From NCBI GenBank assembly GCA_949283205.1, contig CASDSD010000027.1:29721-93720 (forward strand): a stretch of DNA of 64,000 nucleotides, written 5' to 3'. Under the pieces are notes generated by a model. It made no database searches. It worked only from the letters and a program-made list of their open reading frames with translations, and had not been told where the DNA came from. This DNA comes from an uncultured Alistipes sp. (GTDB lineage: Bacteria > Bacteroidota > Bacteroidia > Bacteroidales > Rikenellaceae). Every line of letters begins with the position of its first letter. The first letter of the stretch is position 1. Below, one piece after another: positions 35,601-45,006 of this stretch. Both the position numbers and the translations under genes were made by a program.

Positions 35601-36668
35601 CTACGAAAATATCTTGAGAAGCAGCTCGCGCAGCAGCTCGCCGTCGGCGGCGCCGCCCGTGCCTATGCCCTTGCTCTTGGCGTCGTACTCGCGCAGCAGC
35701 CCGAGAATATTGAATACGTGGCGGTTGTTCCACATGGTCGAGAGCTGTTTGACCTCCTTGACGGCGTAGAGGTTGCTCTTCTTGAGCGTGCGCATGAGCG
35801 ACATGTCGTCGGGGAACGGCTGCCCCCGGTGCGTGGCCATCCACCGCAGGTAGTTGACGATGAATATGTCGCGGAACTGGTTGAAGAGCGCCGTTATGGT
35901 GACGATGAGCGGGTTGTCCTTCGGGTTGCGGGCGAAGTGGTCGGCTATGCGCATGGCGCGCTCGACCTGTCGCGAGGCCACGGCGTTGCACAGCTCGAAG
36001 TTGTTGTACTCCTTCGATATGCCGACATACCGTTCGATATGGGCGTCGGTGACGGACGTCGTCCCCGCGGGCAGCGCGAGCAGCAGTTTGTCCACCTCGT
36101 TCGATATCTTCGATATGTCGCATCCGAGGTAGTCGGTAAGCATCTGTACGGCCTTGGCGTCGATCTTCAGGCCGCGTGCGGCGATGAATCCCGTAAGCCA
36201 CGGTCCGATCTCGTAGTCGCGCGGCCGTACAGACTCGAAGACCTCGCCGGCCGAGGCGCACTGCTTGTAGAATGCCGAACGGCGGTCGACGCTGCGCTCC
36301 TTGTGGCAGACGACGAGGATGGTCGAGGGCTGCGGCCTGGAGGTGTAGTGCGCGAGCTTCTCGATGTTGCGCAGCTGCTGCGCCTCCTTCACTATGATCA
36401 CCTCGTAAGCCCCCATCATGGGCATCTGGCGGCAGAGGTTCACCACCTGCCCCGCATCGGTATCCTTGCCGTAGACGGTGATCTGGTTGAACGACTGCTC
36501 GGCGGGAGACAGCACGGTCGAGGCCAGGGCGTCGCACAGCGCGTCGATGAAGTAGCCCTCCTCGCCCATGAGCAGGTATATCGGCGCGAAACGGCGTGCG
36601 GCTATGTCGTTGCGCAGGCGGTCGAACTCGGCCACGCTCTCCTTGAATTTGAGTGCGGTCTTTGCCAT
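35601..36668 (-). CDS. holA: DNA polymerase III subunit delta
   Basis: The delta subunit that opens the beta sliding clamp in the clamp-loader complex. The 355-residue length fits. The N-terminal domain has FAPIYLLMGEEGYFIDAL (the degenerate P-loop region of HolA) and TVYGKDTDAGQVVNLCRQMPMMG. The middle QMLTDYLGCDISKISNEVDKLLL helix and the C-terminal collar region are typical of Bacteroidetes HolA. It starts 3 bp after the tilS stop, so the two are translationally close. Confidence 0.9.
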   Translation of the reverse strand: MAKTALKFKESVAEFDRLRNDIAARRFAPIYLLMGEEGYFIDALCDALASTVLSPAEQSFNQITVYGKDTDAGQVVNLCRQMPMMGAYEVIIVKEAQQLRNIEKLAHYTSRPQPSTILVVCHKERSVDRRSAFYKQCASAGEVFESVRPRDYEIGPWLTGFIAARGLKIDAKAVQMLTDYLGCDISKISNEVDKLLLALPAGTTSVTDAHIERYVGISKEYNNFELCNAVASRQVERAMRIADHFARNPKDNPLIVTITALFNQFRDIFIVNYLRWMATHRGQPFPDDMSLMRTLKKSNLYAVKEVKQLSTMWNNRHVFNILGLLREYDAKSKGIGTGGAADGELLRELLLKIFS

Positions 36669-36671
36669 GGG

Positions 36672-38012
36672 CTATAATATTTCGCGCGTTATGCGGAGGA
36701 CGCGCTCCGTGGAGTCCGTGATGCGGAAGGCATCGTCGATGCGCCGCCCGACGAGCCAGACGATCCTGCCGCCGCTCAGCAGCACGAACTGCCGCTGCTT
36801 CTCCGGCAGGGGCACCTTGCGGTCGATGAGGTAGTCGCTCACCTTCTTGCGTCCCTCCATGCCGAAGGGGGTGAAGGCGTCGCCGTCATGCCAGCGGCGC
36901 AGCGTGAGCGGATACTCCAGCTTGTCGGCATCGATCAGGGCGATGCTCTCGGGAACGGCATATGTTGTCAGGCTGTCCACGTCGCACACCTCGAAGTAGA
37001 GGGCCGAGTTGCCGCAGTAGGCGCGCTGCTGCCCCTGTTCGACGCATACCTCGCACGGGTCGCAGTCGGATATGGGGGCCACGACGATGGTGCCGCGGTC
37101 GACCACGGCCGTATGGCTGCGCGAGTAGAATCGTTTGCCGGAGTTACCCTCGTCGAGGGCGCGGCAGAGCGCGTCGACGGTGTCGCCGCGGAAGCCGTAG
37201 TGCGAGTTGAGAATCTCGTATATGACGAATTCGCGCGTGCGCTGCTCGCCGATACGGTCCACGTGCAGCGTGAAGACGCCCGACTCTTCGGTCACCGCCT
37301 CCCGAAAGATGTTGTCTATGGCTGCGTCGATGAAGCGCTGCGCGTCGGTCAGGCGGTCGATGTTGCGCCGCATGATGAAGGTGAAGCGCGGGTTGATCTC
37401 GCGTATGCGGGGGATGAGGCCCAGGCGTATCTTGTTGCGCAGGTACTTGGTCGAGCGGTTCGACGAATCCTCTCGGAAGGGGATGTGCTTCTGCAGGGCG
37501 AACTCGGTGATCTCGCGGCGTGTGGCGAACATCAGGGGGCGTACGATGCGTCCCACCTGGTTGTTTATGCCGGTGAGGCCGCGCAGCCCCGTGCCGCGCA
37601 GCAGGTTGATGAAGAAGGTCTCGATCGAGTCGTCGATATGGTGGGCTATGGCGATGACCGTATATCCGTACTTCTCGCACAGTTCGTTGAACCATGCGTA
37701 ACGCAGGCGCCGCGCCGCCATCTCCATCGACTCGCCCGTGCGCTCCATCTCGCCCACGGTGTCGAAGCGTTTGTTGTAGCATACGATTCCGTATTTGCGC
37801 GCCGTCTCGAGCACCATCGTCTCGTCCTCGTCGCTCTCCTGCCCCCGCAACTGGAAGTTGCAGTGCGCCACGGCTACATTGTAGCCGCAGTTGAAGCAGA
37901 GGGTCATGAGTACCATCGAGTCCACTCCGCCCGACACGGTGAGCAGGATCTTGTCCTCGCGTGTGAAGAGCTCGTTGTCGCTTACGTACGCCTGAAATCT
38001 TTCGGTGAGCAT
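36672..38012 (-). CDS. tilS: tRNA(Ile)-lysidine synthase TilS
   Basis: Converts C34 of tRNA-Ile(CAU) to lysidine, which changes decoding from AUG to AUA. It has 446 residues. The PP-loop motif is LTVSGGVDSMVL (about 23-34). A conserved region HHIDDSIETFFINLLRGTGLRGL (about 131-153) follows, and the C-terminal domain spans about 370-446. It is the third gene of the apparent S41-murB-tilS-holA cluster, 72 bp after murB and 3 bp before holA. Confidence 0.95.
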   Translation of the reverse strand: MLTERFQAYVSDNELFTREDKILLTVSGGVDSMVLMTLCFNCGYNVAVAHCNFQLRGQESDEDETMVLETARKYGIVCYNKRFDTVGEMERTGESMEMAARRLRYAWFNELCEKYGYTVIAIAHHIDDSIETFFINLLRGTGLRGLTGINNQVGRIVRPLMFATRREITEFALQKHIPFREDSSNRSTKYLRNKIRLGLIPRIREINPRFTFIMRRNIDRLTDAQRFIDAAIDNIFREAVTEESGVFTLHVDRIGEQRTREFVIYEILNSHYGFRGDTVDALCRALDEGNSGKRFYSRSHTAVVDRGTIVVAPISDCDPCEVCVEQGQQRAYCGNSALYFEVCDVDSLTTYAVPESIALIDADKLEYPLTLRRWHDGDAFTPFGMEGRKKVSDYLIDRKVPLPEKQRQFVLLSGGRIVWLVGRRIDDAFRITDSTERVLRITREIL

Positions 38013-38084
38013 ATTTTCTCGTGTGTATGGTCTTGTGTCAAAAGTCGTGTGTCGTTTGTGTCGTTTGTGCCGGTGCGGCCGGTG

Positions 38085-39095
38085 TCACAATATGTTTACT
38101 TCGGGATCGATCTCCACGCCGAAGCGGTCGTGTACGAGTTTCTGCACGTGACGTGCCAGCTCGATGACCTCGCCGCCCGTGGCGCCGCCGAAGTTGACCA
38201 GCACCAGCGCCTGACGGTCGTGTACCCCCACGCGCCCCGAACGATATCCCTTCAACCCGGCGCGGTCGATGAGCCACCCTGCGGCCAGCTTGCATTTCGC
38301 GGGGTCGGCGGCGGGGTAGACGGGGCACGACGCATCCTCCGCGCGCAGCCGCTCCGCCACGGCGCCTTCGACGATGGGGTTCTTGAAGAAACTGCCGGCA
38401 TTGCCCAGGATGTCGGTGTCGGGCAGTTTGCTGCGGCGGATGGCGCAGACGGCGTCGCGTATGTTGCCGATCGAGGCCCCGCCCCGCTCCTCCACCTGCG
38501 CCTTGAGGTCGCCGTATGCGAGGTTCGGCGCGGGGCGCTTGCCGAGGCGCAGTTCGACGGATGTGATTACGGTGCGGCCGCGCAGCTCGTGTTTGAAGAT
38601 GCTGTCGCGGTATGCGAAGCGGCAGTCGGCCTTCTCCAGTGTCACGTGTTCGCGGCGCAGCGTGTCGTACAGGTGTACGCGCAGGATGATGTTCCCCGCC
38701 TCGGCGCCGTAGGCCCCTATGTTCTGTACGGGGGCGGCCCCGACCGTGCCCGGAATGAGCGAGAGGTTTTCGGCTCCCCACAGTTCTCGCTCCACGCACC
38801 ACGCCACCATGTCGTCCCACTCGACGCCGGCCTCGGCGCAGATCGTCACCGTATCGGCATCCTCGCCGATGACCCGTATGCCCGTGGCCACGGGCTTTAT
38901 CAATGTCCCTTCGAAGCGACGCGTGAAGAGTATGTTGTTGCCCCCGCCCAGCGCATACCACACCTGGGGTCGGCCGCTGCCGAAGATCGGGTCGAGATCC
39001 TCCGCGCGGTCGAACTCGATGAGGCGCGCCGCCGTCTCGTCGACATGAAAACTGTTGCGCCGCAGCAGCGGGGCGTCCGTTGTTTCGCGTATCAT
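38085..39095 (-). CDS. murB: UDP-N-acetylenolpyruvoylglucosamine reductase MurB
   Basis: A flavoenzyme that reduces UDP-GlcNAc-enolpyruvate to UDP-MurNAc in peptidoglycan synthesis. It has 336 residues, the size of the E. coli-type (type I) MurB. FAD-binding elements are present (GGGNNILFTRRFEGTLIKP; GTVGAAPVQNIGAYGAE), as is the proton-donor serine region GSFFKNPIV, followed by AAGWLID in the C-terminal domain. It begins 7 bp after the S41 protease stop. Confidence 0.96.
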   Translation of the reverse strand: MIRETTDAPLLRRNSFHVDETAARLIEFDRAEDLDPIFGSGRPQVWYALGGGNNILFTRRFEGTLIKPVATGIRVIGEDADTVTICAEAGVEWDDMVAWCVERELWGAENLSLIPGTVGAAPVQNIGAYGAEAGNIILRVHLYDTLRREHVTLEKADCRFAYRDSIFKHELRGRTVITSVELRLGKRPAPNLAYGDLKAQVEERGGASIGNIRDAVCAIRRSKLPDTDILGNAGSFFKNPIVEGAVAERLRAEDASCPVYPAADPAKCKLAAGWLIDRAGLKGYRSGRVGVHDRQALVLVNFGGATGGEVIELARHVQKLVHDRFGVEIDPEVNIL

Positions 39096-39102
39096 TCCGT
39101 TC

Positions 39103-42100
39103 CTACTTTTTGCCTTTCCGTTCGTCTATCTGCCGCAGCAACTCCCTGACGGCGGTCTCCAACTGCTCGTCGTGTCCCGCGACGATCGTTTCGGGCGCGT
39201 TGGCCACCTCGATGTCGGGCTCGAGCTGCTTGTTCTCGAGATACGAGCCGTCCTCGAGGCGGTAGCCTATGATCGGTATGCCGAATACGAGTGTCGGATC
39301 CTGCAGCCGCTCCCACGAGACGCTGGTCATGGTGCCCGGTACGGGCATGCCGACGACCTTGCCGATGCCCTGATGCTGGTATACCCAGGGCGTGCCGTGG
39401 GCGTTCGAGTAGTTGGCCTCGCACGTGATCATGATCGAGGGCTTGTTCCAGCGGCGGCTGGGCATGTCGCACGCCTCCTTGCCGCGGATCACCTGCGTGA
39501 GGTACTTCTCGCCGCTGAACAATATCTCCACATCCTCGTGCAGGCGTCCGCCGCCGTTGAAGCGGGTGTCGATGACGATGCCGTCGCAGTTGTTGTAGCG
39601 TCCGAGGATCTCGGCATATATGGTACGGAAACTCTCGTCGCCCATCGACTGTATGTGGACATATCCGAGACGTCCGCCCGAGAGGCGCTCGACGTCGGCG
39701 GCGCGCTGCTTCACCCAGCGTTTGTAGAGCAGCGACGAGAGCTGCGACTGCGATATGGGCACCGTGGTCTCGTCCCAGCGGCTGCCGTCCGAGGGCCGGT
39801 ATACCGATACGAGGGTGCGGCGGCCGGCACGGCGGTTCAGAAGCGGGAAGTAGTCCTGGCCCGCGGCGATCGGCTGGCCGTCGATCTTCTCGATGATATC
39901 GCCGGCGCGCACCTGCGACGAGGCCTTGTCGAAGGGCCCCTGCGCCACAACCTCGGCCACAAGCAGCCCGTCGCCCTCGTGCTTCAGATCGAAGATCAGC
40001 CCGAGGTCGGCCGTGACGTCGCCGCTCGAATCCGTCGGGCGCGAGTAGCGGCATCCCGTATGCGAGACGTTCAGCTCACCGAGCCACTCGCTGGCCATCT
40101 CGGCGAAGTCGTAGTTGTTGTCTATGTCGGGCAGGAAGCGGCGGTAGTTGTCGCGCAGCGCCTCCCAGTCCACACCGTGCATCGTCTCGGTATAGAAGCG
40201 GCTCTTCTCCTGCCGGTATATGCGGTCGAACATGTACTCGCGTTCGGCCTGCGCGTCGAGCAGCATCTCGCTCGAGGCCGTGATGTTGTCGCCCGAGCCG
40301 TTGCCGCCCTTGAAGCGCAGCATGCGCCCTCCGAGCAGGAACATGTTCTCCTTCCCGGCATCCCATACGAGCGAGCCGCTGCCGCTCGCCTTGCGCATGA
40401 TCGTGTTGCTGCCGCGGTCGCGCAGGTCCATTTTCCACAGGTCGTAGCCCCCTTCGTACGAACAGAGATAGTAGAGCGTCCCGCCCTTCTTGTCGAGGGT
40501 GAAGCCGCTCAGCGACGACGAGGCGGGCGTCAGGCGCACCGTGCGCTCCTCGATGTCCTCGAGTTCGACGACGATCGGCTCTGGATCCCTGTCGGCCTCG
40601 GCCTTTTCGGCATTATTGTCCTTATCCTTGTCCTTATCCTTATCCTTGTCCTTGCCGTTGTCCTTGTCCGAAGTGCTGCCGGCTTCGTCATCCTTTTTTG
40701 CGGCCTGTTTCTCGGCCTCCTCGTATATCTCGTACTCCTCCTTGCTCATGCGGTATATCTCGTACGCCTTGCGGTTGAGGAATACCATCATCACATCCGA
40801 AAGCGATCCCCACGAGGCGTGGCTGCGCATGCCGTAGCGGTCCGACTCGAAGAGTATGGCGTTACCGTCGAGGACCCATTGGGGCGAGGAGTCGAAGTAC
40901 CCCGTATTGGTGAGGTTGGTGATTTCACCGCCCTCGGCGCTCACCAGACCGATGTCCGAATAGGGGTCGTGGCGGTTGCCTATGTAGCTTATGGCGAACC
41001 ACCGTCCGTCGGGCGACCATGAGTAGTCTATGCCTCCGTCGGTGGAGTACTGGCAGCTGCCGTCGGTGACCTGATGCACCTTGCCCGAGGCGAGGTCCTT
41101 TACCATGAGGCGGCTGCGATCCTCGAAGAAGGCCACCCGCTTGCCGTCGGGCGAGTATTTCGGGCATGTGCGGTCGATGCCGTCGTCCTTGAAGAGGGGT
41201 TCTTCGTCGATGAGCGTCGCATTGGGGAAGTTGGGATCCTCGTCGCGGGCTATGCGCGCCGTGTATATGCGCCAGTACCCGTCACGCTCCGAGGCATATA
41301 CGATCGAGCGGCTGTCGGGAGCGAAGTCGGGGTCGGCCTCCGACTGCGGTGTCGAGGTGATCTGCTTGGTGGTGGCGTAGTCGACCGAGGTGACGAAGAT
41401 GTCGCCGCGCGAGACGAATGCCACCTGCTTGCCGTCGGGCGATACGGTGGCGCTGCTGCCGCCGCTGATGCCGATACGGGTGGTCTTGTCGGTCGGGTCG
41501 GCCGATATGACCTCGATTGCGACCTGCCGCGGGGCGCCGTCTGCGGCCTGCGTGTAAATCTGCCCGTTGTACCCGTAGCAGAGGGTACCGTCGTCGGCTA
41601 CCGAGAGGAACCTTACGGGGTGTGTCTTGAAGCGTGTCACCTGCCGCGCGGCCGCGGGGTCGTCCGTCGGGAACGACCACACGTTGAAGGTGCCGCCGCG
41701 TTCGCTCAACATGTATACCGTCTTGCCGTCCTTCGAGTAGCGGGGGTTGCGGTCCTCGCCGGCACGTGCCGTGAGGTTCGTATGGCGTCCCGTCGCGGCG
41801 TCGTAGTACCATATGTCACGCGTGATGGACGAGGTGTGGTGCTTGCGCCAGATGTTCTCGCCGCCCTTGCGGTCCTGGTAGAGGAACGACTCTCCGTCGG
41901 GGGCGAACGATATTGCCTCGGCGGGCGTGGCGAGCACCTGCACGGGACGGCCGCCCGTCACGGCGACGGCGTAGAGCTCGGTCATAGAGCCCGTGGGGAA
42001 GAGGGCGCTCGGGGCGGGATCCCATATGTGGGCGCCGTAGTATATCTGCCTGCCGTCGGGCGAGAAGGCATAGGGCTCCTCGGCTGCCGAGTGTGTCGTA

Positions 42101-42402
42101 AGGCGCACGGGTGATCCCCCCGCGGCCGGGATGAGGAATATGTCGAAGTTGCCGTAGCGGTCGCCGGCATATGCTATCTGCCGCGAGTCGGGTGACCAGA
42201 CGGGAGCGTAGTTGTAGCCGCTTTCGGCCGTGAGGCGGCGTGCCGTGCCGCCCGCGGCGTCGACGACATATATGTCGCCCTTGTACGAGAAGGCGATCGA
42301 ACGCCCGTCGGGCGAGATGACGGGGTAGCGCATCCATAGCGGCGAGGCGCCGCAGAGCGCTGACAGCAGCAGCGCCGGAAGAACGAGAAACAGTTTCTTC
42401 AT
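39103..42402 (-). CDS. Tricorn-like S41 family peptidase
   Basis: A 1099-residue exported protein with a signal peptide (about 1-20). An N-terminal region of TolB/PD40-type beta-propeller repeats (about 22-560; many SPDGR, SPDSR and YSKDG motifs) comes first. Next is a charged low-complexity linker rich in Lys-Asp pairs (about 575-600). A C-terminal C1/PDZ/S41 protease section (about 760-1090) follows: PDZ near VRAGDIIEKIDG, and the nucleophile serine is probably in TCEANYSNAHG. The domain order matches Tricorn core proteases, which degrade peptides. ATG 42402 opens the signal peptide; an upstream extension of 20 residues is rejected. Confidence 0.9.
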   Translation of the reverse strand: MKKLFLVLPALLLSALCGASPLWMRYPVISPDGRSIAFSYKGDIYVVDAAGGTARRLTAESGYNYAPVWSPDSRQIAYAGDRYGNFDIFLIPAAGGSPVRLTTHSAAEEPYAFSPDGRQIYYGAHIWDPAPSALFPTGSMTELYAVAVTGGRPVQVLATPAEAISFAPDGESFLYQDRKGGENIWRKHHTSSITRDIWYYDAATGRHTNLTARAGEDRNPRYSKDGKTVYMLSERGGTFNVWSFPTDDPAAARQVTRFKTHPVRFLSVADDGTLCYGYNGQIYTQAADGAPRQVAIEVISADPTDKTTRIGISGGSSATVSPDGKQVAFVSRGDIFVTSVDYATTKQITSTPQSEADPDFAPDSRSIVYASERDGYWRIYTARIARDEDPNFPNATLIDEEPLFKDDGIDRTCPKYSPDGKRVAFFEDRSRLMVKDLASGKVHQVTDGSCQYSTDGGIDYSWSPDGRWFAISYIGNRHDPYSDIGLVSAEGGEITNLTNTGYFDSSPQWVLDGNAILFESDRYGMRSHASWGSLSDVMMVFLNRKAYEIYRMSKEEYEIYEEAEKQAAKKDDEAGSTSDKDNGKDKDKDKDKDKDNNAEKAEADRDPEPIVVELEDIEERTVRLTPASSSLSGFTLDKKGGTLYYLCSYEGGYDLWKMDLRDRGSNTIMRKASGSGSLVWDAGKENMFLLGGRMLRFKGGNGSGDNITASSEMLLDAQAEREYMFDRIYRQEKSRFYTETMHGVDWEALRDNYRRFLPDIDNNYDFAEMASEWLGELNVSHTGCRYSRPTDSSGDVTADLGLIFDLKHEGDGLLVAEVVAQGPFDKASSQVRAGDIIEKIDGQPIAAGQDYFPLLNRRAGRRTLVSVYRPSDGSRWDETTVPISQSQLSSLLYKRWVKQRAADVERLSGGRLGYVHIQSMGDESFRTIYAEILGRYNNCDGIVIDTRFNGGGRLHEDVEILFSGEKYLTQVIRGKEACDMPSRRWNKPSIMITCEANYSNAHGTPWVYQHQGIGKVVGMPVPGTMTSVSWERLQDPTLVFGIPIIGYRLEDGSYLENKQLEPDIEVANAPETIVAGHDEQLETAVRELLRQIDERKGKK

Positions 42403-42459
42403 GCGGTGTGAGACTTTGGTGATTTTCCGATGGCGGAGTATTATTGTCCGCATTTTCGA

Positions 42460-42467
42460 CAAAGTTA
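42460..42467 (-). promoter_or_regulatory. -7 box for the S41-murB-tilS-holA cluster
   Basis: CAAAGTTA on plus reads TAACTTTG on minus, 58 nt before the S41 start. No other box is seen before murB, tilS or holA. Confidence 0.6.
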
Positions 42468-42479
42468 GAAATATTTTCG

Positions 42480-42487
42480 TAAATTTG
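42480..42487 (+). promoter_or_regulatory. -7 box for the DUF4301 gene
   Basis: TAAATTTG matches TAnnTTTG, 41 nt before the ATG at 42529. It is divergent from the box at 42460-42467. Confidence 0.6.
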
Positions 42488-42528
42488 AACAGTTTTTGAG
42501 TTGTCGGATTTAAGAGAAACAGAAGATT

Positions 42529-43968
42529 ATGTTCAGCAAGGAAGACTTATTGCAGATCGAAAATCACGGCCTTACGTTGCAGGCCGTGGAGCGTCAGATA
42601 GAGAATTTCCGCAACGGGTTCCCCTACCTGAAGATCGTGCGTGCGGCCTCGGCCGGCGACGGCGTGCGGGTTCTCGACGAGGATGAGACGCTGCGTGCCA
42701 TGGCGCGGTACGAGACGGCGGCGGGCGGACTCCGTGTGGTGAAGTTCGTGCCGGCATCGGGTGCGGCCACACGCATGTTCAAGGAGTTGTTCGAGTTCGT
42801 GAACGAGGGGCGTCGTGGCAAGGGCGTCGATACGGTGCTGGAGAATCTTCTGCGTTTCGCCTTCTACGACGAGTTGCAGGAGGTGCTGCCCATGGGTGCC
42901 GCCGAGCGCGAGACCGTCGCCGCGATTATCGACACGGGCCTGGCGTACGGACATAAACCCAAAGGGCTGGTTACCTTCCATGCCTATGCCGACGGCAACC
43001 GCAAGGCCGTCGAGGAGCATCTGGTCGAGGGGGCTATGTATGCCCGCACGGGAGATGACGTGCATATCCACTTCACCGTCTCGGCCGAGCATATGGGAGG
43101 CTTCTGGGATGTGCTGGGAGCGACGCAGCCATATTACGAGGAGCGTTTCGGCGTCAAGTACGACGTGTCGTTCTCGGTGCAGAAGCCCTCGACCGACACC
43201 ATAGCCGTGAATCCCGACAACACCCCCTTCCGTACGGACAGCGGCGAGCTGCTTTTCCGCCCCGCGGGCCATGGCGCGCTGATCGAGAACCTGAACGACA
43301 TAGACGCCGATATCATCTTCATCAAGAACATAGACAATGTTACCACCGACGCCCGTCGCGGCGATACGGTGAAGTACAAGAAGGCGTTGGCCGGAGTGCT
43401 GCTGGTATTGCAGGCACAGTCGTTCGATTACCTTCAGGCGCTGGAGGTGGGCGGGGCCGAACTCGCGCCGATCGTGGACTTCATCGAGCGCAAGCTGTGT
43501 GTCAAGCTCCCCGAGAACTATACGTCGGCCATGCTGAAGCGTATCCTCGACCGACCCATCCGCGTGTGCGGCATGGTGCGCAACGAGGGCGAGCCGGGCG
43601 GCGGCCCCTTCTGGGCCGTGGGACGCGACGGCATAGAGTCGCTGCAGATCGCCGAGCCGAGTCAGATCGCGCCCGAGGAGCGTGACGTGATGCGCACGGC
43701 CACATATTTCAACCCGGTGGATATCGTCTGCGGTGTGAAGAATTCGCGCGGCGAAAAGTTCGATCTGACGAAATATACCGATCCGGCGACGGGATTCATC
43801 TCGTCGAAGTCGAGCTTCGGCCGCGAACTGCGTGCGCAGGAGCTGCCCGGACTGTGGAACGGCGCCATGTCGGACTGGAATACGGTCTTCGTGGAGGTTC
43901 CCGTGACGACATTCTCTCCGGTGAAGGTCGTTACCGACCTGCTGCGTCCCGAGCACCAGCCCGAATAG
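42529..43968 (+). CDS. DUF4301 family protein
   Basis: A 479-residue cytosolic protein matching the DUF4301 family of Bacteroidetes. Its most conserved-looking segments are VKFVPASGAATRMFKEL (about 75-91), GLVTFHAYADGNRKAVEEHL, HFTVSAEHM and NPDNTPFRTDSGELLFRPAGHGALIENLN (about 224-252). The P-A-S-G-A-A-T-R-M segment and the later GHGAL/NxD pattern resemble sugar-nucleotide pyrophosphorylase-type folds, but no activity is assigned. It is monocistronic, with its own -7 box and a strong terminator at 44004. Confidence 0.85.
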   Translation: MFSKEDLLQIENHGLTLQAVERQIENFRNGFPYLKIVRAASAGDGVRVLDEDETLRAMARYETAAGGLRVVKFVPASGAATRMFKELFEFVNEGRRGKGVDTVLENLLRFAFYDELQEVLPMGAAERETVAAIIDTGLAYGHKPKGLVTFHAYADGNRKAVEEHLVEGAMYARTGDDVHIHFTVSAEHMGGFWDVLGATQPYYEERFGVKYDVSFSVQKPSTDTIAVNPDNTPFRTDSGELLFRPAGHGALIENLNDIDADIIFIKNIDNVTTDARRGDTVKYKKALAGVLLVLQAQSFDYLQALEVGGAELAPIVDFIERKLCVKLPENYTSAMLKRILDRPIRVCGMVRNEGEPGGGPFWAVGRDGIESLQIAEPSQIAPEERDVMRTATYFNPVDIVCGVKNSRGEKFDLTKYTDPATGFISSKSSFGRELRAQELPGLWNGAMSDWNTVFVEVPVTTFSPVKVVTDLLRPEHQPE

Positions 43969-44003
43969 CGGCGGGTGGCGGGCCGATGCCGCGGCATGGA
44001 ATG

Positions 44004-44044
44004 ACGGCGGGCGCGATCCTTTGAGGTCGCGCCCGCCGTTTTTT
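44004..44044 (+). terminator. Terminator of the DUF4301 gene
   Basis: A 15-bp stem ACGGCGGGCGCGATC with GGTCGCGCCCGCCGT (one wobble) followed by six T. It lies 35 nt after the stop and just beyond the 3' end of the convergent GH16 gene. Confidence 0.9.
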
Positions 44045-44057
44045 CGGTCCGCAGGTG

Positions 44058-44966
44058 TCAGTACCGCTTCTCGTAAAAACGTACGTAGTCTATCTCCATC
44101 ACCACGGGCAGGTCGTCGAGGTCGATCTCACCGACCCATGTGCCGCCCAGCTGTGCCGAGAGGATTATGTAGAAGGGGTTGTTGCGGAACGGGAACTGTT
44201 TCTCGCGGTCGGGCAGCAGCCGCGGAAATACATGGGTGCTGCGGCCGTTTACGGAGAACTCGATGCGGTAGGGCGTGATCTCGACAGAGTAGAGGTTGAA
44301 CTCCTCGGGTGCGACGGGAGTCGTGGCGTGGTTTTCGACAAGTCTCTCGAGGCCCTTCCATGTGAGGTATGTATGCACCGTCTGGTGTATCTCGCGGTCG
44401 TGGTTCAGGTGCTCCATGATGTCTATCTCGCCGCCGCGGGGCCACGGTATGTCGACATCGGGTATGAGCCATATCGCGGGCCAGAAACCCGTGCCGCCGA
44501 CGATGCGTGCCCGCACGTCGACACGGCCGAAGCGTATCGACCGCTTGCCCTTGCTGAGGATGCCGCCGGTGATGCAGTCTCGTTCGTCGTCGAGTTCGGG
44601 CGGCGTGCGCAGTCCGTAGAGCTTGAGCGTGCCGTTGCTTATGCGGCAGACCGTGTCGGCGGGCGACATGTGACCGCTCCACTGCTTGGCTCCCCGTTCG
44701 CAACGGCTCCACGCCGTGGTGTCGAGGTCGGCGCCGTCGAACTCGTCGGCCCAGACGAGCCGCATCCCCTTGTCACGGTATGCGCGTCGGGGGTCCGTTC
44801 CGCGGGTCTGCAGGGTGTCGCGACGGCTCTTGCCGTCCCGGTCGGACCGCTGTGCCGCGGCGGGCTGCCGGGTTGCGTCGGGCTGTCGCGCAGCGGCGGG
44901 AGAGGGGATGACGGCGCTCAGAAGAATGGCGGCGGCAAAAACGGGGAGGAAGGCGATCCGGTTCAT
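44058..44966 (-). CDS. Secreted GH16 family glycoside hydrolase (second of pair)
   Basis: A 302-residue exported enzyme: signal peptide (about 1-26), then a charged Gln/Arg/Asp-rich linker of about 40 residues absent from its paralog, then one GH16 beta-jelly-roll domain. The catalytic signature EIDIME is intact (E180, D182, E185). GH16 enzymes cleave beta-1,3(4)-glucans and related galactans; the substrate cannot be read here. Its stop is followed by the DUF4301 terminator region. It is 40 bp downstream of a GH16 paralog and probably in the same transcript. Confidence 0.9.
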   Translation of the reverse strand: MNRIAFLPVFAAAILLSAVIPSPAAARQPDATRQPAAAQRSDRDGKSRRDTLQTRGTDPRRAYRDKGMRLVWADEFDGADLDTTAWSRCERGAKQWSGHMSPADTVCRISNGTLKLYGLRTPPELDDERDCITGGILSKGKRSIRFGRVDVRARIVGGTGFWPAIWLIPDVDIPWPRGGEIDIMEHLNHDREIHQTVHTYLTWKGLERLVENHATTPVAPEEFNLYSVEITPYRIEFSVNGRSTHVFPRLLPDREKQFPFRNNPFYIILSAQLGGTWVGEIDLDDLPVVMEIDYVRFYEKRY

Positions 44967-45006
44967 GTCATTGTGTCGTTGTGTCGGTTTGCTGTGGCGC
45001 GGGGGA

